Source: Blastocystis hominis (lineage: Eukaryota; Sar; Bigyra; Opalinata; Blastocystidae). Taken from it: DNA of 64,000 nt. Both the position numbers and the translations under genes were made by a program. Location of the stretch: the NCBI RefSeq assembly GCF_000151665.1, contig NW_013171866.1, positions 682,001 through 746,000 of the forward strand, given 5' to 3'. Below the pieces are notes generated by a model, which saw nothing but the letters and a program-made list of their open reading frames with translations, was not told where the DNA came from and searched no databases. Position 1 is the stretch's first letter. The number at the start of each line of letters is the position of its first letter. Positions 20,541 to 31,770 of the stretch are shown piece after piece.

Positions 20541-22457
20541 AGGAGAAATACTCGCTCAGATGCAGCGAGATCTGCTTCTTAAACTGCTCGATCGACTGCG
20601 CCTGCCGCTCGATCCGCAGCAGCTCCTCGGTCCCCAGCACGGTCTCCGTCTGCTGGCAGAGCAGCGGCTGCAAGAGCTCGCGCTGGTAGTAGAGCATCTG
20701 GTACTGCCCGGAGGTCTGTCCGTAGTACAAAATCCCAATCTACGCGTGAGCAGAAGGGAGAGCGAGCGACCAGCTTGTTCGAGCGATTGAGAACGGGGAA
20801 GTACTGCATGTTCTACGGTCGAGACCGCAGCGCGGAGGTACCTGCATCGACTTGAAGATGCACACGCAGGACGCTTCCTCGGGGAGGTCGCAGCTGAGCG
20901 CGAGCTGGCTCGGGTCGAACGACGGAGGGTAGAACGGAACGCTGCTCGGAGGGAGAATCGCGGGGAGGCCGGGCTGCGGGACGGGGGACAGCCCGTACTG
21001 GAAGGAGTTCACCGCGGGGGGATGGGAATTGGACTCGATGTACCCATTCACCACGCTGAACGCCTGCAGCACGCTGTCCTGTCTACCCGTGAATCGTGGA
21101 AACCGTGGAAACAGAGCGAAAAGAGAAGCGAGGGAGCAGTTGGGAGCGTGCGCTTGGTCGTCTTTGCGATGGTCGAAATACGTCCAGCAGCTGGGACAGC
21201 GCTTGATCTCCTGCGTGCTGCCGCCCATGTTTTCGTGGCTGTGCGTAAGGGAAAGAAAAGAAGGGCGGCGTACCCGACCACTTGCCACTGCAAGTCGTCG
21301 AAGAGCTTGTTGCATTGCATTGTGTAGTTGAGGAGAAATCGGAGCGAATCCTGCGCTTTTTCCATGGAAACCGCTACAGGATAGGAGTGGGCGGCTGAAT
21401 GTACCTTCGGAGGACGATGGAAGTCCTGCGAGTGAGGCGTTTTAAAAGAACGTACGTTTCGATTTGTCACCCAATTCAGGGATCGGGAATTCAGAACTAA
21501 CAAAACGTTCTAGGCGCTAACGAGGAGAGGGAAGGACCACTTCGAGTGATTCGCTTCGATTTCACACAGATGGGGGTGGTGTAGCCTCCAGCGATATCCG
21601 CGTTCTGCGGGTACAAAGCGATGTTCGGCTGGATGCAGATCACGAAGAGCTTGCTATTGTGGTTCTTGGATACACTCTCGATTCGAACGTTTAGCTCGCA
21701 AGTGCCCTTCCAATCAACGAACAAACAAGAAAGCACGTTCTCGTTCAATTGCAGCTCTTGGTCGTTGTAGCACAGAATGCTCTTGCCGCCTTCTTTCATG
21801 TTGTGCACCACCGTGTAATCGTCGTACAGCAGCGTGAGCTGGAGCGCTATCTTTCTTCTGCGGTGAATTTCGTAGGTCACAACGTGGTTGGCCATGTCCT
21901 GAAGTCAAAAAGGAGTGGAACGTCCATACGACTAACTCGAGCTGCAGCAAAATGCTATTCTTTTTCCCACCCTCGTCCTTGTACCATTCTTTGGGAATTG
22001 GATTCCGAATTCGAATTTGGTAATTTCTACAATCGAGACGCTCGAGAGAACGAACACAACTAGAAATGGACTTGTATATACGGTCTTGATCGACCGACCC
22101 AATGTGGCCTCGACCATAAGCTTAAACTTCTGGTTTTTGTGGCAATACGAGAGTTGCGACATTACCAAAACCGTTGATACATTGTTCGGAATCAACCCAT
22201 TACCATTTAACCCGTTCAACAACTACAGTCGATACGCAAAACCCTAAAACTACCATAGCAGAAGATGACTCTTTAACAGGGGTTCCGTCTTCGTACAATA
22301 GTGTCACGGCAAATTTCTCATTGCTTACAATCACTCTTTGATTAAAATGGTACGTCTGGATAGGAGAGGAAGATTGATCGACTAAAAACACACGAAAATT
22401 GACAGCACTGTGAATAAAAACAATGCTCGGTATGGGGGTAACGTAAATAGAGTTCAT
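20541..22457 (-). CDS. Tandem beta-domain protein with Cys/His motif, unknown
   Basis: Start MNSIYVTPIPSIVFIHSAV. Two similar beta-rich domains follow: the first has VTLLYEDGTPVKESS, SYCHKNQKFKLMVEA and VYTSPFLV; the second has LTLLYDDYTVVHNMKEGG, VSKNHNSKLFVICIQ and GGYTTPICVKSK. The shared pattern (LLYxD ... KNxxxKF ... YTxP) indicates an internal duplication. Next come a helix (NYTMQCNKLFDDLQWQV) and a possible zinc ligand set, CPSCWTYFDHRKDDQAHAPNC with one residue more than can be quoted, then a Pro-rich linker and a C-terminal helical part (YYGQTSGQYQMLYYQRELL). Introns are 29-38 nt. No family recognised; a Rel- or CBP60-like DNA-binding fold is a guess. No encoded stop before the 3' octamer: cleavage after the T at 20541 would give TAA. 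Confidence 0.6.
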
Positions 22458-22520
22458 CCTGCAACTAAAAACCAACAATGAAAAAAGAATAAATGTGGTC
22501 AAAACCCGATCAAGACTGAA

Positions 22521-22528
22521 AACAAACA
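22521..22528 (-). terminator. TGTTTGTT 3'-end element of the CENP-N-like gene
   Basis: Reads AACAAACA on the plus strand. It follows the last coding T (22533) after the four-base spacer TCTA. Confidence 0.65.
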
Positions 22529-22532
22529 TAGA

Positions 22533-23732
22533 ACAAAAGCACATCATCATCACCCTCCTCTTCGTCGGACAACATATTTAAATCCACAATGTTTCGCGGA
22601 TTCCGGGGAATTGTTAGCAGCTGCACTGGAACTTGCGTGACATAACCAAATTCAGTTAGTTCTTTGAGTCCTTTTAGAATGCTGTCGGTAAATAAAAAAC
22701 GAATCGATCACTTACTTTGGACCCTGAAATTCGATGTCCATTTTCACTTCTCCCGATGATTTCCAATCAGATACCGTCTAAAGATTCAAAAAGGCTGTGG
22801 AAAAAGCAACTTTCACGACGATCTGCTGAATTGCGGGAGGATCCAAAATACCCCACTCTTCCTCGCTTTTTCTATGGCGCTCCATAATCTTATCGCTTTC
22901 CAAGAATTGGCAATTCTCAGGCTACAGAAACATTTCCCTCCAAACGATGTACTAGGTCTTTCATTAATTCAGGCATCGTATTTGGTATTCCTCCGTGTTG
23001 AAGAGGCCTCTTTTCCTTTAGTTGGTTTAGATAACTATTCTTGAGTGAAATGAGCATGTCTACTCTGTAACGCCACCAGCACTCATATTTATTACTAGAT
23101 TCAGGAGTGCATCTATACTCGATACAAATATCAGAGAAATACAAACGTTGGATCCAGAAAGGTTCAGCGCCTCGCATTTGGATTGTTTGAAGGCTAAACT
23201 TGTGCACGTCAGAATGAGGGACCGGTAATTATTTGGAATTTGGGAGATGATGAAATAGTTAGAGCCCAACAGATGCACAAGGTAGATTGTCTTTGTTTCA
23301 TTGCTATCCGTTGGCAAGTATTCAAACCGGCCATGGACTGGCTCTGCGAGTAAAATACGAATCCAGAGTAAGCCGTCCTTTACTGCACAATACACATGCT
23401 AGCACTTATCTCATGCAAGATCCAATACACAATAAATCAGAGGTCCCAGTTCACGCGAAATATGGTTTCTGATAATTCTAGTTCTCAGAAGTATGCACAT
23501 TCACAACAAAGGGTCCACTGTGATGTTATTTTTATCCGTTGGTGTATCGAGGGAAAATGCAGACCATCGGAGCTTGTTTAAACGTTGTTGGATAACTTGA
23601 ATTGACAATGGGGCTAAACATTGTACACGAAATGTCCATTATCGCTAATTGGTCCAGTGTGAATCCATAAATCTATAGAAAAGCCAGTGTTACAGTGTCA
23701 CTTACATATTGCTCCTTTATCTTCATAATCAT
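22533..23732 (-). CDS. CENP-N/Chl4-like inner kinetochore protein
   Basis: Predicted CCAN kinetochore subunit that reads CENP-A nucleosomes together with CENP-L. Introns of 30-34 nt join in frame to about 320 residues. The central part KDGLLWIRILLAEPVHGRF, TIYLVHLLGSNYFIISQI and SLAFKQSKCEALNL parallels human CENP-N (ENAVWIRIAWGTQY, PTYVVYYSQTPYAFTSSS, LKAIVFKQ). The C-terminus VKMDIEFQGPNILKGLKELT and VPVQLLTIPRNPRNIVDLN parallels CLIKFSSPHLLEALKSLAPA and PLSPLLTCIPNKRMNYFKI. The tail is acidic (DEEEGDDD). No stop is encoded before the octamer; poly(A) after the T at 22533 gives TAA. The identification rests on motif order and spacing and needs a profile search. Confidence 0.62.
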
Positions 23733-23940
23733 ATCATGTTTGGATGTGCGCGTGTTTGTTTCAATATGCATGAGTTCTACAATTCAAAAAACAGACCTTC
23801 GACTGGTACTGCACAATTCACTCATTTCTTCCTTCTGGAGTCGATAGAGATAATCGATACATTCAGAATATGGAATGAACTGTTGATCCATAAATTTGTT
23901 TTTGAAATTGCTTTGAACAGCGGGATCGGAATATTTTAGG

Positions 23941-24853
23941 ATGGAAGATAAGAAATCACAAAAGAGAGAGCATGAAGAGACTGAGCAAGTGAAATCAAAT
24001 GATCAGAAGAGTGTATGTGAATAAGAGTAGGTTGTTGACGAGTAGGCCACGATGGAAGAGAAAAAAACGAATACTCTTATGTGGGGGAATAGATCGTTCG
24101 GTTCTGGATTATTATTATCAAAAAGTGATTCTGTATCATTTTGCAGATAGATTCACTGCGTAGAAGAATGAGAATTTGGGAACTACTGAAAAACCTACGC
24201 TGTTGAAATGGGGAACAGGTAAAAACTTCCTCACAAGTGCTTCCGACTCTTCTTCTTCCTCTTTGTTTGGGTCAATCTCTCACTCAGAGCAGAAGGTTGA
24301 TGAAAATGACAAGGAAGAGAAGCCACAGGATGATGCAGTGAAGGAAAAAGAAGAGGAGAAGGAGAAGGAGATCGAGCAAACCACAACAAAGGAGAAAGAA
24401 CAAGAACAAGAACAAGATATCGTATTTCAAGTAGATCGTTTTTGCATTTTTTAGAATGTTCAGAGTAAAGTCTCTGTGTTCGAGCTAGATGGAAAGGAGT
24501 ACAAAAGCCGAGGGAAAGGCTTGCTGAAGATCATCCGCTTTACGATATCCTGATGAAAGAGGAACGAGTTAGCTTCTTAACCAGCACGAAGATAAGAACG
24601 TCAAGTACCAGCTTGTGATGCACAGAGAAGGCGAAATGGGAGGTCCGAGCACAGTGCTGGTGATTAATTCGCTGCTGTACAAGTCCACTCCGGTGAAAGC
24701 TCTGGATAATTATGTGCTGATTACCCTCCCGGAAAGCGATGCGTCGTTCAAGACGTATTTGTTGAAGCCTTCCGAACGAGGCCATGTGCAACAAATCAAG
24801 GAAGGAATCGAGAACGTAATCAAATCCATTGTGTTGTTTCTTTCTTTTAGTAA
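23941..24853 (+). CDS. Ran-binding-domain protein (NUP50-like)
   Basis: Predicted nuclear-transport protein. The N-terminus is charged and Ser-rich (MEDKKSQKREHEETEQ; GTTEKPTLLKWGTGKNF), with an acidic Lys/Glu tract. A RanBP1-type domain then begins NVQSKVSVFELDGKEYKSRG. Its next strand, GLLKIIRFT, joins HEDKNVKYQLVMHREG only if a segment starting at 24545 with ATATCC is removed. No GT-AG pair can do this, because the next codons contain TGA and no GT lies upstream of it. The rest (NSLLYKSTPVKALDNY, SFKTYLLKPSERGHVQQI) completes the domain. Either end at AAC (24581) or CAG (24584) keeps the frame. A last intron would place the stop TAA at 24851; unspliced, it would be at 24896. Confidence 0.72.
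24545..24584 (+). other. Candidate minor-type intron (ATATCC...TTCTTAAC)
   Basis: This segment must be removed to keep the Ran-binding domain open. It starts ATATCCTG, close to the minor-spliceosome donor ATATCCTT, and ends TTCTTAACCAG, which contains a close match to the minor branch-site consensus TTCCTTAAC. Removal of 37 nt (AT-AC) or 40 nt (AT-AG) is in frame. Confidence 0.5.
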
Positions 24854-25009
24854 ACAAAATAATGAAAATGAAAATGAAAATGAAATGTTGGTATAGATAG
24901 AGCAAGACAATTAGAAAGCAATCCTCGAACGTTTATCACTGACACCAAAACAAGTAAACAAACAAGAGGCAAATCGATTATATATATTAAAAAAAAACTA
25001 CTAAAACTA

Positions 25010-27262
25010 CTAAAAGATCTCTCCCATTATCAGCAACACCATCGACATCGACCACAATTCCTCCATTCCCCCTTTCCGCACCTTTTCCACAACCGCTTGA
25101 ACCACTTCCGATCGAATCGATGCATACAATCCCCGATTAAACGACTGCAACTCAGCCCCTTTCCCTCCTCAACTCACTTTTTCTCTCCACAACTGCCTCA
25201 GAATCAAGTAACTCATCCAGCAATTCGATGGATTTCGCGCGATCTCTCGGATCGAAGTCTCCAGCGCCGGCTATTCGATCAGCCAATCCGCCATTCGATT
25301 TCCCACATCGGACACTTCCTTGGAAAGTTCTTCCTTCCCGATTCCAAGAGCCAGCGACAGCAGCGAGTCGCGATTCACTTCCTTCTGCACCGATGAAAAG
25401 AGACTGCGGAGGAGCTTCATCCACTCTCCGTCGATTCCGAAGAAATGAAGCAGCCACGAAGCCATGCGGATCTCGAACGTGGACCAAACGATCGACGTTT
25501 CGTCGCTCGCAGCGCCGTGAAATCGCTCGACGAGGAACAAAACGGGAGAAAGCAGATCGAAAACGGTTTGATGGAGAGGCAGAAGCGATTTGGAATCTTC
25601 TTCTTCTTCTTTTTCTTCGCTTTGGCGCTCGATTTGCTGCTCTTGCTGATGCTGCAATTGCATTAATCGGTCCAACACGAAAAAGAAGGAATGAGGACAG
25701 GATTCGATCGGTAACTACGCGAATCAAACAAACAGGGAAAGAAAGACTTTGTGGCCAGCGAAATCCACCGGGTGAATTCGATCGGCCTGCGTATAAATCG
25801 AGGAAGTGAGAAGCGAGGATGCCAGCGTGACGTTCCATTCCAGAAGCAAGCGGATCACAAAGCCGTGAGCGAAGCCGCAGGATGGAGAGCAGAGCGAACA
25901 GGAGTGAGAGGAGTGGAAGGACCAATCCGAACCGAACGAAGAATCTATCGGTCGATCGTGTTGAATGCGGGCTACTGGATGCATGAAACTCGATTGAAGC
26001 CAGGAGATTGCTGAAAATCTGCTTTGCAATGAGCATCGTTTTCTTTGGAAATCCTTTTTCTCTGAGATGAAAACGGCTTTCAAATCGCTCTTGAAATGTG
26101 CTGGCTAGAATTTGCGTGTTTTGTGATCTCCTACAGAGCGATTTGATTCGACTCGTTAGCTCTGAGTCTGTGAGAAGTCGGAATTTCATCTGTGTTTCGA
26201 GGGACAATTCGTGAGAATCGAGCGACAAACTCGAGAAGCCGAAGAAATCCGACGATTGCTGCTCGCTTTCGTCAATCAACACAAAATCGATGGTGAATGG
26301 AGTCTACTGTTTGGTTCGGCCTTCGAATTACTTCTATGACTCGCTGAACGATCAAATAGTTTGCATTGTCAAGAACTGTGTTTGGAAGTGTAGGAATGCG
26401 AGGAATAGCCGCTCTGTCGAGCAGCCATTCTTGGTGAATTGATTGTTCCATTCGATTGGAAGGACTGTGGATCAGATCAAACGAGCCAAGTCGAACATGG
26501 ATTTGTATTGATTCACTCGGAGTTGGGCGTACGAGTCGATTTCGGCTTTGTCTCTTTGCAGAAGCAGGGACAATTCGTCAACCAAATGGGATGCAATGGG
26601 GTGGGTAGCGTTCAATTCACCTGCAAAACAATGGGCTTTGCGACGAAAGCTATTGTTCTTCGCGATTTTGGGAGAGAGCAGGGAAAAGGGAAAGTCGCGA
26701 GAAAACACAAACTCTGGATAATGCGTTTGGATATCATCATTCATTAAAAAGCGATACCGAATTGGACCCTTCGCCCCGTCCGCTTCGAGTATCACAGAGT
26801 CCTCTGCTATGTTCTACGCATTACAAAATCACATTGCTTTCACCATAGGAAACTGCTTTGGAACAGTGATGTGAGCATTTGGTTCGGCTAAAAAGGCATA
26901 CATACACAAGCTAAGAGTGGATGGATAGTCATCCTCCATCAAACTATCTCCTTCCAAACGGAATACTACACTCTTTCCTTCACGAATCACCATTAATGCT
27001 AGACTCACATGGTTTGTATCATCTTGTAGTCTATAAAACCCAAAGTCATCTGCATTGAACTCTTTCCATCCACTGCTATGGATGCCTTCCTGCTTCTGCT
27101 TCGAAAATCGCAACGCAGAAACATTTCCGTTTTCAAACCATGCAAAGCCAACCTACGAATAAAGAGTTACATCTCAAATTAAACATAAAGCTTGACTCCT
27201 CCAATGGAAGAAAAAGCAAAGAAATAATCGGACTCACATTGTAGTGGAAAAGACACCACATA
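25010..27262 (-). CDS. Large helical protein, unknown
   Basis: Several exons with introns of about 28-36 nt. The N-terminal region (GWKEFNADDFGFYRLQDD, VSLALMVIREGKSVVFRLEG) faintly recalls the FP domain of proteasome regulator PI31, but not enough to name. The middle contains IAEDSVILEADGAKGPIRYR and TPFTIDFVLIDESEQQSSDF. A glutamine/glutamate-rich coil (LQHQQEQQIERQSEEKEEE) leads to a helical C-terminus (SLFSSVQKEVNRDSLLSLAL, NCWMSYLILRQLWREK, LWSMSMVLLIMGEIF), ending TAG at 25010-25012. Joins between 25680 and 26000 and the 5' end near 27262 are uncertain, and it may be two genes. TGTTTGTT lies on the minus strand at 24957-24964. Confidence 0.5.
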
Positions 27263-27419
27263 TGTACATAGGAAAATGAATGAAAACCCTAACCTGCCCA
27301 GTCCAATCATTTTTTTAGAATAAAACCTAGAGAAACTATGATTCTTTCATATCTACTTGCATTCCAATTGAGATTTGTATATGTGCATATTTCCCTCCAA
27401 ACAATGTGATTCCAAACTA

Positions 27420-29074
27420 ATGGAAGTAAATCGGTCCGCATCATTTATTCGCCAGAATCTAGATATTTTGGGATTTAAAAACGAGGAAGAAGCTTTCATT
27501 ACGACTCTTATGGAATTACTGGATAACAGCATCGATGCGGTTGTTCATAAACCTAAGACTCCTGTAGAAGAACGTAGTATCGTGATAACAGTTTCGAAGG
27601 ATGAAAATGCGAATACTATTCAAGTAGTTGATAATGGTATATGCACAGTGATATCTGACTATCAGTGTAGGAATAGGAATGGATTGCGATTCTATCCCCG
27701 AACTATGTGGAGGGATTTTCAACTCATCGAAACAAAAGAAAGGTTCCTATATCGGAAAATATGGAATTGGACTGAAGGCGATCATGCTTTATTATCAAAT
27801 AGCTCTCAACGTGTCCAGCAGCACCACCGAGGAGCTGTCCATAACATCATACCACGTACGGTTTCGTTTGGTGGTCATTCATCATAAAGCTATCCATGAA
27901 AGATGATAGTGTAGTCATTCTCTGTAAATCCCAAACTCCCAAACCCAAATCCCTCCAACCCAATTTCAGTGGAACAAAAGTTCGAATCGTCGGAGTTCCT
28001 GGCGATCTCTCAACGCTCTGGGAATGGTCCAATTCGTAGACCTATCGGCGATTCTAACATCCAGCTATGTTCAATACCTGCGCTTCATCAATCTCCCTTG
28101 CTCTCTCTCCATCGAAATCGAAGGCTTCCCTTGTCTGAGTCATGTTTTCGTTTGGTAGTGCACACTAGGAGATAGAGTTGGACCTCCCACTGCGAAACAG
28201 GCGATGTTCTTTGGAGTCAAGTCATTCCCTCTCCACCCCAATCCCATTTTCACACACACTATCAAAAGGATTCGTTCACGCTTCACGCTTCATTGCTCTT
28301 TTTGCCCACTTCTCATCCGTTCGTGCAGCAAATTCGGCAGAAAAAACCTCGTGCGATGGCTGTCGTTCTTCGATTTGCCAATTAGTTTTTCATCCACGCT
28401 TCGTTTGAGGCCTAGCAAACCACTCATAACAACTACTTCCTGCGGTTTGCTCTCTGGCATCCAGCATTATCCCAATTGGTCCCAGTTCGGATATGCTTTT
28501 CGTCACGCGCATCCCGGTCCGAATCCCTATTTTACTCTCATAAACGGAACAAACATGGACTTTGAAATGAGTGAAATGGTTGTTTTGGTGACACATTTGC
28601 TCACTTCCGATCCTGCACCCTTCGCATCGATGAAGAAAACAGCGCTTCAAGAATCAAAGGAACTCGACGAGTGTACAAAGCAAGTCGGTTTGTTGATGGT
28701 TGTGAATCTCAGTGTTTGAACAAACTACTCAAAGAAGCAAAGCAGAGCAATCCCATGAAGTTCCTGACACGCACCCAAACAAAACAAGTAGATATTGAAT
28801 GGAGTTTATAATGTAGTAGTTGTATGTGTATAAGGAAGTGATTCCTTCGGTTTCGAATAGTCTGTGTAATATTATCGCATTGTTGTTTTGTCTTTTGATT
28901 TTGATGTAGAATGGATCAGGAACAACAAAAGTCCTGCTTGGAATTGTTAGAGTGTAAGACTATTCCTGCTATGGAAGACAAACTAATCTCGCTGGTATAC
29001 TCTGTGTGGCTTTGTGAACTAGATGAGTAATACATTGGAAACTATGATTACTTCGAAGAGACATCGCTCAGAAT
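27420..29074 (+). CDS. DNA topoisomerase VI subunit B-like GHKL ATPase
   Basis: Predicted ATP-driven partner of the Spo11-like A subunit, in double-strand break or decatenation work. It starts MEVNRSASFIRQNLDILGF, like Topo VI B (FFRENxxMLGF). The Bergerat fold follows: MELLDNSIDAV (N box), VVDNGIGMDCDSIPELCGG (G1 box) and KYGIGLKAIMLYYQIAL (G2 region, plant KFGLGAKMALIWSKM). GTKVRIVGVPGDLSTLWE and YVQYLRFINLPCSLSIEIEG fit the transducer domain, and KQLYVYKEVIPSVSNSL the C-terminal helix. Introns are 28-38 nt. It has no encoded stop before TGTTTGTT at 29079: the reading ...KRHRSE then T, followed by poly(A), gives TAA. MORC-type ATPases are an alternative, but the order of motifs favours Topo VI B. 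Confidence 0.7.
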
Positions 29075-29078
29075 GGTT

Positions 29079-29086
29079 TGTTTGTT
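29079..29086 (+). terminator. TGTTTGTT 3'-end element of the Topo VI B-like gene
   Basis: Lies four bases (GGTT) after the T at 29074. The reading frame runs straight through it without a nearby stop, so the stop codon is inferred to come from polyadenylation. Confidence 0.65.
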
Positions 29087-30207
<1,121 letters not shown>

Positions 30208-30262
30208 ATATCCTGAGTTTTAGCTGAGGAAGTGTGTTTGTTAAATTACTATATATTTTTTT

Positions 30263-31459
30263 ATGAGCACTGGTAGACGCATCACTGGGTTGGATTTGGG
30301 GAATTATAACAGTAAAGTCTGTATCTTCAACAACGGCGAGCCTGTTGCCATGTCACTGAAGCAGGGTTCCTTTTCCATTCCAACTCTGATAATTAACTGT
30401 GACGGGGAGAAGCAGTATGGATATCAAGCCTCCATGATATCACAAACTAACAAGGATCATGTAGCATTCGAGTTACTCTATTATTTACATATAAAGAAAA
30501 TGCTGAGTTTTATGCAGAGGGATGCACATTCGATCATTCCAAGCTGGTCGCCATTAAAGACTGGTGAGAGAGTATTCTTTAAATTGGGACACAATGACTA
30601 TCTTGATCTAAACGATGCGATCAAAGGTTATGTGGAGTATTTGTTGGATTGTGCTTCGGAGTATTTGTCTTATGGGAAAACGGATATCCTTGCTGTGAGT
30701 GTACCCATTTACCACAATTTTGAAATCAAAAACCAGCTCCCACAGCTTTTTGACGGTCTTTCTCTTTCTTACTCTTTGTTTTGGGAGCCTGAAGTGGGCG
30801 TGTTGGCTCATATCTATAACCAAAAGAAAAGGCAGACAAAAGACTTTGTGTTGTTTTGTTCGTATGGTTCTTTGTCCTTTGATGTGGCTCTTGTGAGCAC
30901 AAAGCAGAATATTCGGATTGTGAAGGAGGATGGTCGCTATTCCGTAGAATGTAAGCTGTTTGGAGGAAAGTACAACACGACGTTAATTCGCAGGCATTTG
31001 GACAACATGTATAAAGACTATAAGTTGAAAGATGTTTCAAAGTTACAGTCGATAGCGGAGCAAATCAAGCTTGCCTTCTATACGGAAGATGAATACTATT
31101 TTGATTTGCAGGAAATAGCGGACGACGCTCCGTCCTGTACGTTGTGCGTGGAGGAAGAGGATATTAGGAAGATTCTTTCTGAACCCACCAAGTCTCTCTT
31201 GGAGGAAATGCGCGGAGCTTTGAGCGGACATAATATCTCCGATACTGAAATTGTGATTTGTGGGAAAGAGGCGCGGTCGCCCATTTTTAAAAACTCGGTG
31301 ATATCGCACTTCAATGATTTTGAAGTGACGTGGTACGATTATGAAGAAGCGCTCTGTGCCGTGGGAGCTTGCCTCGCGCAGGCTCATTGTAACAATGGGA
31401 TCGATGGGCTTTTGAAGTACAAGATCGATCCCATATACCGAAAAGAGCATACAGACTAA
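30263..31459 (+). CDS. Hsp70-like protein, ATPase domain only
   Basis: Intronless, 398 residues. The phosphate-1 loop ITGLDLGNYNSKVCIFNNGE resembles Hsp70 (GIDLGTTNSCVAV). DILAVSVPIYHNF, FCSYGSLSFDVALVS and FGGKYNTTLIRRHLDNMY follow the order of the Hsp70 nucleotide-binding domain, and EIVICGKEARSPIFKNSV replaces the usual VLVGGSTRIPxVQ. There is no room for a substrate-binding domain. The phosphate and adenosine motifs are degenerate, as in Ssz1/HSPA14-type or Hsp110-like co-chaperones. It may be a ribosome- or exchange-type partner, or a pseudo-chaperone. It starts 55 bp after S27a. Confidence 0.72.
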   Translation: MSTGRRITGLDLGNYNSKVCIFNNGEPVAMSLKQGSFSIPTLIINCDGEKQYGYQASMISQTNKDHVAFELLYYLHIKKMLSFMQRDAHSIIPSWSPLKTGERVFFKLGHNDYLDLNDAIKGYVEYLLDCASEYLSYGKTDILAVSVPIYHNFEIKNQLPQLFDGLSLSYSLFWEPEVGVLAHIYNQKKRQTKDFVLFCSYGSLSFDVALVSTKQNIRIVKEDGRYSVECKLFGGKYNTTLIRRHLDNMYKDYKLKDVSKLQSIAEQIKLAFYTEDEYYFDLQEIADDAPSCTLCVEEEDIRKILSEPTKSLLEEMRGALSGHNISDTEIVICGKEARSPIFKNSVISHFNDFEVTWYDYEEALCAVGACLAQAHCNNGIDGLLKYKIDPIYRKEHTD

Positions 31460-31770
31460 TTCATTGATAGAGTTTGACATGAACGAGTCAGTGAATCAGT
31501 GGATCAACTAATGGTTGCAACTTGGTGTTTTACTGTGGCTTTCTCTAAAATAGGTTCTACTCAATTGTTTTGCTTTCTTTTTCTGTTGCTAGGACCCCTT
31601 TGCATTCCCCTGTTTGTTGATAAACACACAAAGAGAGATAGCAACTTTCTGGAAATTTAAACAAGAAGAGAGCGACTCTCTGCAAAGACACGCAAGAAGT
31701 TAGCAACTCTTTGAAAACACAGACTCGCATCATAGTTTATTTCTTCTACCTTCATTCGATCTCTAGTTGA
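31460..31770. repeat. Intergenic with degenerate ~32-bp repeats
   Basis: Between the Hsp70-like and RING genes. At about 31630-31720 three imperfect units of roughly 32 bp recur, each with a variant of AGNNAGCAACTCTNTG. No reading frame or RNA is evident. The region may be part of the promoter or 5' UTR of the downstream gene. Confidence 0.4.

Noticed and set aside
30675-30690. ATATCCTTGC inside the Hsp70-like gene as another minor-type donor
   Set aside because: It lies within an uninterrupted coding frame (DILAV) and nothing needs removal.
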